Of a stretch of DNA of 41,385 bases, positions 1-6,915 are shown piece after piece; position 1 is the first letter of the stretch, and every line of letters begins with the position of its first letter. The notes under the pieces are model-generated. The model was not told the DNA's origin. It saw only the letters and a list, made by a program, of their open reading frames with translations, and ran no database searches. Origin of the DNA: a bacterium (GTDB taxonomy: Bacteria; Desulfobacterota; Deferrisomatia; Deferrisomatales; Deferrisomataceae); the NCBI GenBank assembly GCA_027021615.1, contig JALUTY010000049.1, positions 1 to 41,385 of the forward strand, written 5' to 3'. The position numbers and the translations under genes are program-made.

Positions 1-1
1 C

Positions 2-103
2 CAGAGCCTTGAGGAGGCCTCCACGGAGCGCAGAACGTGGCAGGAGAGGGTTCTGGAGACCTGGAGGCCGTTCGGGTCTTGGAGTCCCACCCAGGCCGGA
101 TGA
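2..103 (+). CDS. possible 3' end of an upstream gene (partial)
   Basis: One frame is open from the window edge and stops with TGA at 101-103, giving 33 residues rich in Glu, Arg and Trp. Base composition is GC-rich, like the host and unlike the island that begins at 212. It could be the C-terminus of a gene outside the window. No family is recognised, and a chance open frame of this length is common at high GC, so the call is weak. Confidence 0.2.
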   Translation, partial: QSLEEASTERRTWQERVLETWRPFGSWSPTQAG

Positions 104-211
104 GCTGACTACGGCCCGATTTGGAATTCTTCAGGGACGACGACAACACGACGCACGACGCCCCTCCCCATTCTTGGACCAACAAGTGGACTCGAAAGTG
201 ACAAAGCTATC
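104..211. other. left junction of AT-rich island, with GACG-rich short repeats
   Basis: Composition shifts here from GC-rich host DNA to the AT-rich operon. Positions 137-157 contain degenerate ACGACNN heptamers resembling the heptamer arrays at 35725-35759 and 26689-26709, so the island edge may lie in the host intergenic repeat family. No convincing sigma-70 promoter is visible. The ribosome site before the methyltransferase is weak (only AAAGTGA around 196-202). Confidence 0.35.
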
Positions 212-1474
212 ATGATACGTGTTGATGACATAAAACAAGCAATTTTTGATTCGGTGCCTGTTGATTCTTTTTGGAACACAGGAGAGACCAAAGAGCTAAA
301 AATGCATCGGATTCATGCTTACCCTGCCAAATTTCCGGCCTTCATTACTACAAAGGCTCTTGTTTTTGCACAACAAAACGGGGTCGAAACATCATGTGTG
401 GCAGATGTTTTCTGCGGTTGTGGTACTGTAGCGTTTGAAGCAAAACGAAATAATATCCATTTCTGGGGCTGCGACATAAACCCGGTGGCAACGATGATTG
501 CCAAAGCAAAAAGCCGGAAGTACCAGCCTTGGCGGTTGCAAAAGTACTATGAAGCTATCATTGAAGCATTTCTGAGGTCTACCTTTGACAATGCTTATAG
601 CTCGGCAAATGAGCGACTTAAATATTGGTATGACCGAGAGCATTACGAGGACCTATTCCGTCTGAAGAGCGCAATTGAAGAATCTACATCTCCAAGTAGC
701 GATTATCGTTTATTCTTTACTTGTGCATTCTCTAATATCCTCAAAGCAACCTCTCGTTGGCTGACAAAGTCCATAAAACCACAAATTGATCCATGCAAAA
801 AACCAACTGATGTGATGGTGGCTTTTAAGGATCAGTGCAAATTCATGATGGCGGCGAATGAGGAAAGCGACGTCTCCGGAGAATCAACTATTGACATCAT
901 TACTGGAAACTTCCTTGATCCATCGGTCAATAGGCCGAAAGTAGACATGATAATTACCAGTCCCCCCTATGTCACTTCTTATGAATATGCGGATCTACAT
1001 CAGTTGTCATCGCTATGGCTAGGTTTTGCTGAGGACTACAGAGAACTTCGAAACGGCTCTATTGGTAGTCTTCACCATGTTTATAATTTTGAAAGAGAAT
1101 TGAAACGGCTGAACAACACCGGCAGCAGTATTGTATTTAGGTTGTTGGACAGGCATAAACCGAAGGCCCGTTCAGTCGCGAAATACTTTCTGGATATGCA
1201 ACAGGTTGCCGCTGTATGTCATTCGATGCTTAATAACGGAGGAATGGCACTGTTTGTTATCGGGAATACAGAATACAAAGGCGTAAAAATAGATAATGCC
1301 TGTCATCTCGCTGAATCTTTGTTTAGCAGTGGTTTCGCTGATGTATATGCTACTAAACGTAGGATCAGTAAAAAGATTTTAACTCCATATCGGGACAAGC
1401 GAGGCCGTTTTACTACAGATGACTTGGGGCGAAAAGTGTACAGTGAAGAATTTATCCTGATTGGGAGGAAGTGA
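212..1474 (+). CDS. amino-type site-specific DNA methyltransferase (N6-adenine or N4-cytosine), first gene of the AT-rich operon
   Basis: The product has 420 residues. It carries an AdoMet-binding motif I-like segment (DVFCGCGT, residues 65-72), an acidic residue about 16 further on (D88, GCDINP) and the catalytic motif IV TSPPY (249-253), which marks methyltransferases acting on an exocyclic amino group. An early HRIHAYPAKF segment (32-41) matches a region conserved near the N-terminus of many such enzymes. About 175 residues separate motifs I and IV, room for a target-recognition or helical insert. Whether the base is A or C cannot be read from the sequence. The stop codon overlaps the start of the next gene (TGATG), so the two are probably translated together. 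Codons are AT-rich, unlike the surroundings, which indicates horizontal transfer. No restriction endonuclease domain is present in the protein. Confidence 0.88.
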   Translation: MIRVDDIKQAIFDSVPVDSFWNTGETKELKMHRIHAYPAKFPAFITTKALVFAQQNGVETSCVADVFCGCGTVAFEAKRNNIHFWGCDINPVATMIAKAKSRKYQPWRLQKYYEAIIEAFLRSTFDNAYSSANERLKYWYDREHYEDLFRLKSAIEESTSPSSDYRLFFTCAFSNILKATSRWLTKSIKPQIDPCKKPTDVMVAFKDQCKFMMAANEESDVSGESTIDIITGNFLDPSVNRPKVDMIITSPPYVTSYEYADLHQLSSLWLGFAEDYRELRNGSIGSLHHVYNFERELKRLNNTGSSIVFRLLDRHKPKARSVAKYFLDMQQVAAVCHSMLNNGGMALFVIGNTEYKGVKIDNACHLAESLFSSGFADVYATKRRISKKILTPYRDKRGRFTTDDLGRKVYSEEFILIGRK

Positions 1475-3717
1475 TGGCAAAATGCAAAAAGCTGAAAATA
1501 CGTCCCTATGCTAGGTTGCTGACCATGCTTGGGGAACAGCTCATTAAAAATGAGAGGATCGCTCTAATAGAACTAATTAAAAATGCTTATGACGCCGACT
1601 CTCCATGGGTAAAAATATCGTTTGTTGGGTTCAATGACAATTTTCGTTTCGATTCCGAATCTAAAATTGTCATAGAAGACAGCGGTTGTGGCATGAATGC
1701 TGAGATTATTGAAGAGCACTGGCTAAACCCTGCAACACCGGAAAAGTTGCGGAGAAAAGCCAAGAAGAATACAACACCGTCAGGGCGGATCATTCAAGGA
1801 GAAAAGGGTATTGGCCGTTTTGCAATCCTTAAGCTGGGTCGCAAAATCAAAGTTATTACTCGAGCAAAGGGCGAGAATGTCGAGCACGTTGTTGACTATG
1901 ATTTTTCCAAATACGATGACGATTTTCTATCGGAGGAAGGTAAAGCTAAAAATCTTTTTATTGATGATTTGAGCGTTTCTCTTCAAACTCAGAATCCTAA
2001 AATAATTCGGGAGTATTTGTTCCCGTTGGGAGCGAGGAAGGTTAAACGACCTCCCCACGGAACCCGTATTGAAATCTCAGAACTTAAAGGTAGTTGGTCT
2101 GAGAAAAAAGTCGAGGCTGTTTATCGAGATATTGCCCGGCTTGAATCAATATTCTCCCATAATATCCAGAGAACTGACAAGGATCCAAAAGAATCTTTCG
2201 TAGTCCGGATATACAAAGATGAAAGAGCGCTTAATTATCAAGAACAATATCTTGAGAAGCTGCACACACTGCTCGAAGACCGCTCGGTTATACGCATTGA
2301 AAATGGTGTTTACGATGACAAAAAAAACGAGTTTCGGTTTGTGTTGAATGGGACATCTCAAGTTCTTAAATTGCGCGAGCCTAGTCTTATGGGGCTTAAA
2401 GTCTTTAAAGATCATTTCGATAAGGGCGGCAAGGTCTTGGATGAAAGAAATACCGAATGCGGCCCTTTCCAGTTTGGCTTTTATATTTTTGATTTCAGCC
2501 CAAAGGCTCCGCCTAAGTTTAACTTAGATAGAGATGATAAAGAAATTATACGAGATCATCGTATTTATCTGTATCGGGATGGTATTCGAGTCTACCCATA
2601 TGGTGAGCCAGACGATGATTGGTTACGCATTGATGCGTATCGCGGCACTGTAGCGGCTGGGCACTTCCTCAGCAATGATCAGGTCGTTGGTTACATCAAT
2701 ATCTCTCAAAAAGAAAATCCAAAGCTTAAAGATAAAACCAATCGTGAAGGCCTGATTGAGGAAGGCAATGCAACGGCAGATTTTATTGCATTGCTACAGG
2801 TATTCTTGGCCTATATTCGGCAGAAGCCTTATGCGCGTTATAGAAACGATATTAAGGATAAAAATGAACAAGATGTTTTTAGAAGTGAGCAAGTCCAAAG
2901 GGAATTTGAGGCGCTTAAAAAAGTAGTTAAGGATAACAAGCAAGCCCTTAATCTTATTTCCAAAGCTGAAAAAGAATATAAGGTAGAACGGCGTTACCTC
3001 ATAAGGCGTGCGGAAACTACAGAAGATTTAGCAGGGGTTGGCCTCTCGGTTGAAACCGCTTCACACGACATTATGGCAATCATGAGCAAGGCTATGGCGG
3101 GTATCGATAGCCTCATTCGAGATTCTGTACATGATGATTTGGATCAAAACGAATTACATAAAGAACTGCAATCACTTCGCGGAATGCTATCTTTTATTGA
3201 AGCGCAACTCAAAGACATCCAACTGCTGTTCAAGTCCTCTAAGCAACGACGTAGGAATATAAAAGTCAAAGAGGTTTTGGAAAAAGTCGAGCGCATATAT
3301 CGTCGGCTTCTAAAAAAGGAAGGCATTGAACTTGTTATCCAGGGGATTGGTTCCCCACTGCTTGCGAAGACAACGGATGCGGTTCTGTTGCAGCTCCTCT
3401 TAAACCTATTTGACAATTCTGTTTACTGGCTTCAACAGTCCTCTGTACAGGCGAAGAAAATAGAAATTCTCCTGGATGGTGACAATGGGCAGATGGTTTT
3501 CTCTGATAACGGTCCAGGAGTTGACAAGGAAGATGCTCCTTATATTTTCGAGCCATTTTATTCTGGGAAAGGTGAAGAAGGCCGCGGACTTGGTTTGTAT
3601 ATCGCTAGGCAACTTCTTGAAAGAAATGATTACTCAATTGAATTGGCGAGGCTGAAATCAGAAAAGATCTTACCGGGAGCGAACTTCGTGGTTAATTTTG
3701 TCGCGGAGGACAAATAA
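1474..3717 (+). CDS. double-GHKL ATPase: MORC/Hsp90-like N-terminal module fused to a histidine-kinase-like C-terminal core
   Basis: The product has 747 residues. The N-terminal GHKL fold shows an N-box with E33 and NAYDAD (37-42), a G1 box DSGCGM (69-74) and a G2 box GEKGIGRFA (109-117), the pattern of MutL/MORC/Hsp90-type ATPases. A conserved-looking RDGIRVYPYG segment near 370 lies in what should be the S5-like half. A charged, probably coiled-coil stretch (about 470-525) leads to an H-box-like SHDIMAI with H531. A second GHKL domain follows: N-box NLFDNSVYW near 645, DNGPG at 678-682, an F-box-like FEPFYSGKG (692-700) and GRGLGL (703-708), as in sensor kinases. No transmembrane segment is seen, so it is probably cytoplasmic. 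ATG at 1474 is preferred over GTG at 1471 because GGGAGGA (1464-1470) is better spaced from it. Autophosphorylation of H531 is inference. Confidence 0.85.
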   Translation: MAKCKKLKIRPYARLLTMLGEQLIKNERIALIELIKNAYDADSPWVKISFVGFNDNFRFDSESKIVIEDSGCGMNAEIIEEHWLNPATPEKLRRKAKKNTTPSGRIIQGEKGIGRFAILKLGRKIKVITRAKGENVEHVVDYDFSKYDDDFLSEEGKAKNLFIDDLSVSLQTQNPKIIREYLFPLGARKVKRPPHGTRIEISELKGSWSEKKVEAVYRDIARLESIFSHNIQRTDKDPKESFVVRIYKDERALNYQEQYLEKLHTLLEDRSVIRIENGVYDDKKNEFRFVLNGTSQVLKLREPSLMGLKVFKDHFDKGGKVLDERNTECGPFQFGFYIFDFSPKAPPKFNLDRDDKEIIRDHRIYLYRDGIRVYPYGEPDDDWLRIDAYRGTVAAGHFLSNDQVVGYINISQKENPKLKDKTNREGLIEEGNATADFIALLQVFLAYIRQKPYARYRNDIKDKNEQDVFRSEQVQREFEALKKVVKDNKQALNLISKAEKEYKVERRYLIRRAETTEDLAGVGLSVETASHDIMAIMSKAMAGIDSLIRDSVHDDLDQNELHKELQSLRGMLSFIEAQLKDIQLLFKSSKQRRRNIKVKEVLEKVERIYRRLLKKEGIELVIQGIGSPLLAKTTDAVLLQLLLNLFDNSVYWLQQSSVQAKKIEILLDGDNGQMVFSDNGPGVDKEDAPYIFEPFYSGKGEEGRGLGLYIARQLLERNDYSIELARLKSEKILPGANFVVNFVAEDK

Positions 3718-4980
3718 ATGGAAACGGTTTTCACAGGAATTGCGGTTGTTATTGATGATGAGATAGGTCAAGATCGCGCTATTGATAATCTTGTTTCTCA
3801 GATAAATAAGCGCCGAATGCCTTGCCTAACATACGACCAATTACCGGAAACCGATGTTATCCATCATTTCAGCGGCATTTCTTTTATTATTCTTGACTGG
3901 AAATTACATAATAACAATGCCGTAGCTGACACCACAGAAGGCGTACGCCTTCCTGAAGGTGCAAGTGAAGCCAACATTCGGGAAAACATTGATTTTCTTA
4001 AGGAGCTTATAAAGTCATGTTTTGTCCCCATCTTCATTTTTACAAACGAATCAAAAGACGATGTTATCTCTAAACTAAAAGAGCATAGTTTATATCACGA
4101 AAATGGATGTAATCGTATTTTTATAAAAAATAAGAGTGAATTATCTGGGGAAAACAATACTGCTCGAAGTCGACTCTTCAAAACAATAGATGAATGGGCT
4201 ATTAGAAATCCGTCAATATATGTGCTTAAAACGTGGGAGAAAGAATATCATAAAGCAAAAAATAAATTATTTAATGAGCTTTTTGAAATTAGTCCTTACT
4301 GGCCAAAGATTTTATGGAAATCCTTTGCAGACGATGGATCAAACAAATCTCTCGAACTTGGCGAAATGATTACACGCAATATATACACTAGAATGTCGCC
4401 ATTTGAATTTTCCGATGAGATTCTTAAGAAACGAGGACCAGGGATTGAGAAAGATGCGATAAGAAAAGTACTTGAGGGAGAACGGTTCATAAGGTCGGAT
4501 CATCTGCAGGCGAACGATATTGGTACAGGCGACATCTTCAAAGAAGAATATGTTGATAACGGTAGTAGAAAATTCAGATATTATTTGAATATTAGGGCAC
4601 AATGTGACCTGCTTCGTTCATCAAGTCCTGACAAGATAGAGCTTTATTGTCTTAAAGGGCGCGTCATAGACGAAAAAACGATAAATAAAAAATCTGGAAT
4701 TCCCTTTATGGAGGGGCAGTTTATAGAAAAGGTCAACCATGCCATAATAGGATGTATTGATGATGGTATAATTATCGAGTTTCTATTTCGTGATCTAAAA
4801 GTAAAAAAATGGAAAGACCTAAAAAGCACGCGTATCGGTCGCCTTCTTCCACCTTACATAACTCGTATCCAGCAACGTTATGCTCTTTACTTACAGCGAC
4901 AAGGGCTTCCACGTACGCCTGAAGTGGCAGTTATGGGAAATGGGAGCAGTGATAGCTCTGGGGAGACGGATAGACCATGA
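3718..4980 (+). CDS. receiver-like protein with unrecognised C-terminal region, third gene of the operon
   Basis: The product has 420 residues. Residues 7-140 look like a divergent CheY-type receiver: acidic pair D13-D14 (VIDDE), a hydrophobic strand ending in D60 (FIILDW) at the phospho-acceptor position, T109 (IFTN) where the switch Ser/Thr lies, and K137 or K139 (IKNK) at the invariant Lys position. The insertion between D60 and the next strand is longer than usual. Residues 150-420 match no family I know. They are charged and end in a basic segment (RIGRLLPPY, 372-380, then IQQRY) that could bind nucleic acid; no nuclease motif is seen. ATG follows the previous stop directly, with GGAGGA at 3705-3710. 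Its placement beside a histidine-kinase-like protein suggests a cognate pair; phosphotransfer is inferred, not shown. Confidence 0.75.
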   Translation: METVFTGIAVVIDDEIGQDRAIDNLVSQINKRRMPCLTYDQLPETDVIHHFSGISFIILDWKLHNNNAVADTTEGVRLPEGASEANIRENIDFLKELIKSCFVPIFIFTNESKDDVISKLKEHSLYHENGCNRIFIKNKSELSGENNTARSRLFKTIDEWAIRNPSIYVLKTWEKEYHKAKNKLFNELFEISPYWPKILWKSFADDGSNKSLELGEMITRNIYTRMSPFEFSDEILKKRGPGIEKDAIRKVLEGERFIRSDHLQANDIGTGDIFKEEYVDNGSRKFRYYLNIRAQCDLLRSSSPDKIELYCLKGRVIDEKTINKKSGIPFMEGQFIEKVNHAIIGCIDDGIIIEFLFRDLKVKKWKDLKSTRIGRLLPPYITRIQQRYALYLQRQGLPRTPEVAVMGNGSSDSSGETDRP

Positions 4981-5018
4981 GTGGAATAAATGAATTGACC
5001 CTTGAAACACGGTACTGA
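4977..5018 (+). pseudogene. truncated start of a fourth operon gene (13 codons left)
   Basis: An ATG at 4977 overlaps the stop of the receiver-like gene as ATGA, the coupling typical of operons. Thirteen AT-rich codons follow (beginning MSGINELTLETRY), then TGA at 5016-5018 and a return to GC-rich DNA. A purine-rich GGGGAGACGGA lies upstream at about 4960-4970. The simplest reading is that a further gene of the system began here and was deleted when the island edge formed. A fortuitous short frame cannot be excluded. Confidence 0.45.
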
Positions 5019-5124
5019 CATTAAGGGAGGCGGCGTTGACAGATTTTTGGGTTATTGCGGAGCGGGCTTCCGCGTTTCCTCGACGGCCGTGGGGGGCCGG
5101 GTTGCGGCGCGCGGGGAAGCTATC

Positions 5125-5159
5125 CTTGCAAATGGAAAGGCATCCTTTTGTTTTGCAAG
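5125..5159. repeat. inverted repeat at the right junction of the island; possible terminator or recombination remnant
   Basis: CTTGCAAA (5125-5132) pairs with TTTGCAAG (5152-5159), and AAAGG (5136-5140) pairs with CCTTT (5144-5148) around a CAT loop. This gives a hairpin of about 16 positions with a small internal mismatch. No T-tract follows, so an intrinsic terminator is not obvious. It lies between the broken fourth frame and the broken ATPase gene. Nothing else is recognised in 5019-5196; a 64-codon frame at 5002-5196 has no recognisable product. Confidence 0.55.
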
Positions 5160-5196
5160 CATGATTTGCCGAACGCTCCGGTCCCAGGTGGAATGA

Positions 5197-5561
5197 TTCC
5201 TTCGCCGGCATCCGGTGGCGGTGCTCCTGGGCCCCCGTCAGGTGGGCAAGACCACCCTCGCCAAGGCGATCCTCCGCGAATGGGAGGGACCGGCCGTCTA
5301 CCTGGACCTGGAACTCCCCTCCGATGCGAACAAGCTGCGCGATCCCGAGCTGTACCTGCGCCGGCTCGCAGACTCTCTGGTCATCCTCGATGAGATCAGC
5401 GTGTGCCCGACCTCTTTCCGGTGTTGCGAGCTCTCGTGGATCAGCACCGGATTCCTGGCCGGCTCTTTCTGCTCGGCTCGGCGTCGCCCGAGCTCACCCG
5501 CCACGCGTCCGAGACCCTGGCGGCCCGGGTGGTCCGGTGCGAGCGCGGAGCGAGGAGATGA
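5197..5561 (+). pseudogene. decayed AAA_14-type ATPase (DUF4143-family partner) gene
   Basis: The remnant begins in the strand before Walker A and keeps LGPRQVGKTT, YLDLE and VILDEI, typical of the AAA_14 ATPases that usually carry a C-terminal DUF4143 domain. After DEI the frame breaks. Reading base 5397 twice, which restores one lost base, continues as [18 protein letters not shown] and [12 protein letters not shown], the expected next part of the family, up to a stop at 5559-5561. One single-base deletion therefore explains the frameshift. The 5' part before the Walker A strand and the whole C-terminal half are missing. Composition is GC-rich, so this was a resident gene damaged near the island edge. 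Confidence 0.8.
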
Positions 5562-5580
5562 TCGAGGTCTTTCGGATCCT

Positions 5581-5620
5581 AACCTCCCTTCCTTCCGGCC
5601 TCCCGGCGGGCCGAAGGCCC
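5581..5620 (+). repeat. degenerate octamer repeats ending in the GGGCCGAAGGCCC hairpin
   Basis: Octamers in phase (AACCTCCC, TTCCTTCC, GGCCTCCC, GGCGGGCC) run from 5581 into a perfect five-pair hairpin GGGCC-GAA-GGCCC at 5608-5620. It sits 14 bases before the ATG of the SbcD-like gene. The same arrangement occurs at 32681-32736 and 35677-35724. Confidence 0.6.
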
Positions 5621-5634
5621 AGAGGCCAAGAAGC

Positions 5635-6915
5635 ATGAGGGCCTTTTCGTTCGTCCACGCGGCCGACCTGCACCTGGACGCGGCGTTCCAGGGGTTCGCC
5701 GGCCTGCCCGATTCCCACGGCCACGTGTTCGAGACGTTGCGGCGGGCCACGTTCGAGGCGTTCGGGAACCTGATCCGGCTGTGCCTGGACGAGCGGGTGG
5801 ACTTCCTCCTGGTGGCCGGCGACGTGTACAACGCGGCCGATCGCAGCCTGAGGGCCCAGCTGGCGTTCCGGGACGGCATGCGGCACCTGGCCGAGGCCGG
5901 CATCCGGGCCTACGTGGCCCACGGCAATCACGACCCCCTCGACTCCCGGGTCCACTCGGTGCGGCTGCCCGACACCGTGCACGTGTTCGGCAAGACCGAG
6001 TCCTCGGCGGTGTTCGAGAAGGAGGGGGAGCCGGTGGCCCGGATCCACGGAGCGAGCTTCCCCACCCGCACCGTGGGAAAGCGGTTCGCCCGGAAGATCC
6101 AGCGGGAGGGGCCCGAGCCGTTCCAGATCGGGCTCCTGCACTGTACCGTGGGCCCCCACGCCGGGCACGAGCAGTACGTGCCCCGCACCCTGGACGAGCT
6201 GCGCCGGGCCGGGCTCGACTACTGGGCCCTCGGCCACGTCCACACCCGGAGCGAGCTTTCGGAGCGCGACCCGTTCGTGGGGTACCCGGGCAACCTCCAG
6301 GGGCTCCACGCCAACGAGACCGGCCCCCGGGGCTGCTTCCTGGTGCGGGTGGACGAGGCGGGCCGGATGGCCCCCCCGGAGTTCGTGGCGGTGGACGCCG
6401 TGCGCTGGAGCCGCCGCACCCTGTCCATCGAGGGGCTGCCCGACATCCCCGCCCTGGAGCAGGCGCTCGGGGCCCTGCTCGACGAGGAGGCCCGCGGCAG
6501 CGACGGGCGGCCGGTGGTGGTGCGGATCGAGCTGAGCGGCCGGGGGCCCCTGCACGGCGAGCTCCTGCGGAGCGGCACCGCGGCCGCGCTCCTCGAGTCG
6601 ACCCAGCGGGCCGGGGCCGATCTCGACCCGTTCGTGTGGCCGGAGCGGGTGGAGGTGCGCACCCGGCCCGAGGTGGACCTCGACCGGCGCCGCTCCGGTG
6701 ACGACTTCGTGGGGGAGTGCCTTCGGCTGATCCAGGAGTACCGCGGGGCCGGCGCCGGCGGGCGGGAGCCGTTGCGGGCCTGCCTCGACGAGCTGTTCGG
6801 CCACCCCCGGGCGTCGCGTTTCCTTCCGGACCTGACCGACGACGACCTGCTCGAGCTCCTGGACGAGGTCGAGACCCTGTGCGTGGACCGGCTCGTCCCG
6901 GCGGAGGAGGGGTGA
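5635..6915 (+). CDS. SbcD/YhaO-like metallophosphoesterase, predicted DNA nuclease
   Basis: The product has 426 residues. It carries the calcineurin-like phosphoesterase motifs: DLHLD (11-15), GD at 62-63, GNHD (97-100) and GHVH (200-203), followed by GYPGNLQG as in Mre11/SbcD/YhaO proteins. Such enzymes are Mn-dependent nucleases that trim DNA ends with an SMC-like ATPase partner. The ATG at 5635 directly precedes the first conserved strand. A longer in-frame extension upstream runs into the ATPase pseudogene and is rejected. The stop overlaps the ATG of the ATPase gene (TGATG), so the subunits are probably made together. The C-terminal 170 residues probably form the partner-binding part. 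Confidence 0.88.
   Translation: MRAFSFVHAADLHLDAAFQGFAGLPDSHGHVFETLRRATFEAFGNLIRLCLDERVDFLLVAGDVYNAADRSLRAQLAFRDGMRHLAEAGIRAYVAHGNHDPLDSRVHSVRLPDTVHVFGKTESSAVFEKEGEPVARIHGASFPTRTVGKRFARKIQREGPEPFQIGLLHCTVGPHAGHEQYVPRTLDELRRAGLDYWALGHVHTRSELSERDPFVGYPGNLQGLHANETGPRGCFLVRVDEAGRMAPPEFVAVDAVRWSRRTLSIEGLPDIPALEQALGALLDEEARGSDGRPVVVRIELSGRGPLHGELLRSGTAAALLESTQRAGADLDPFVWPERVEVRTRPEVDLDRRRSGDDFVGECLRLIQEYRGAGAGGREPLRACLDELFGHPRASRFLPDLTDDDLLELLDEVETLCVDRLVPAEEG

Noticed and set aside
9..215. A 68-codon frame before the methyltransferase
   Set aside because: Its Arg/Pro/Gly-rich product spans the composition break and the heptamer-like repeats, with no recognisable family or ribosome site.
212..4980. 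Classical type II or BREX restriction-modification system
   Set aside because: No endonuclease, PglZ, Lon-like or helicase gene is present; only the methyltransferase fits such systems.
5002..5196. A 64-codon frame between the island and the ATPase remnant
   Set aside because: It runs through the inverted repeat and has no recognisable product; more likely junction DNA.
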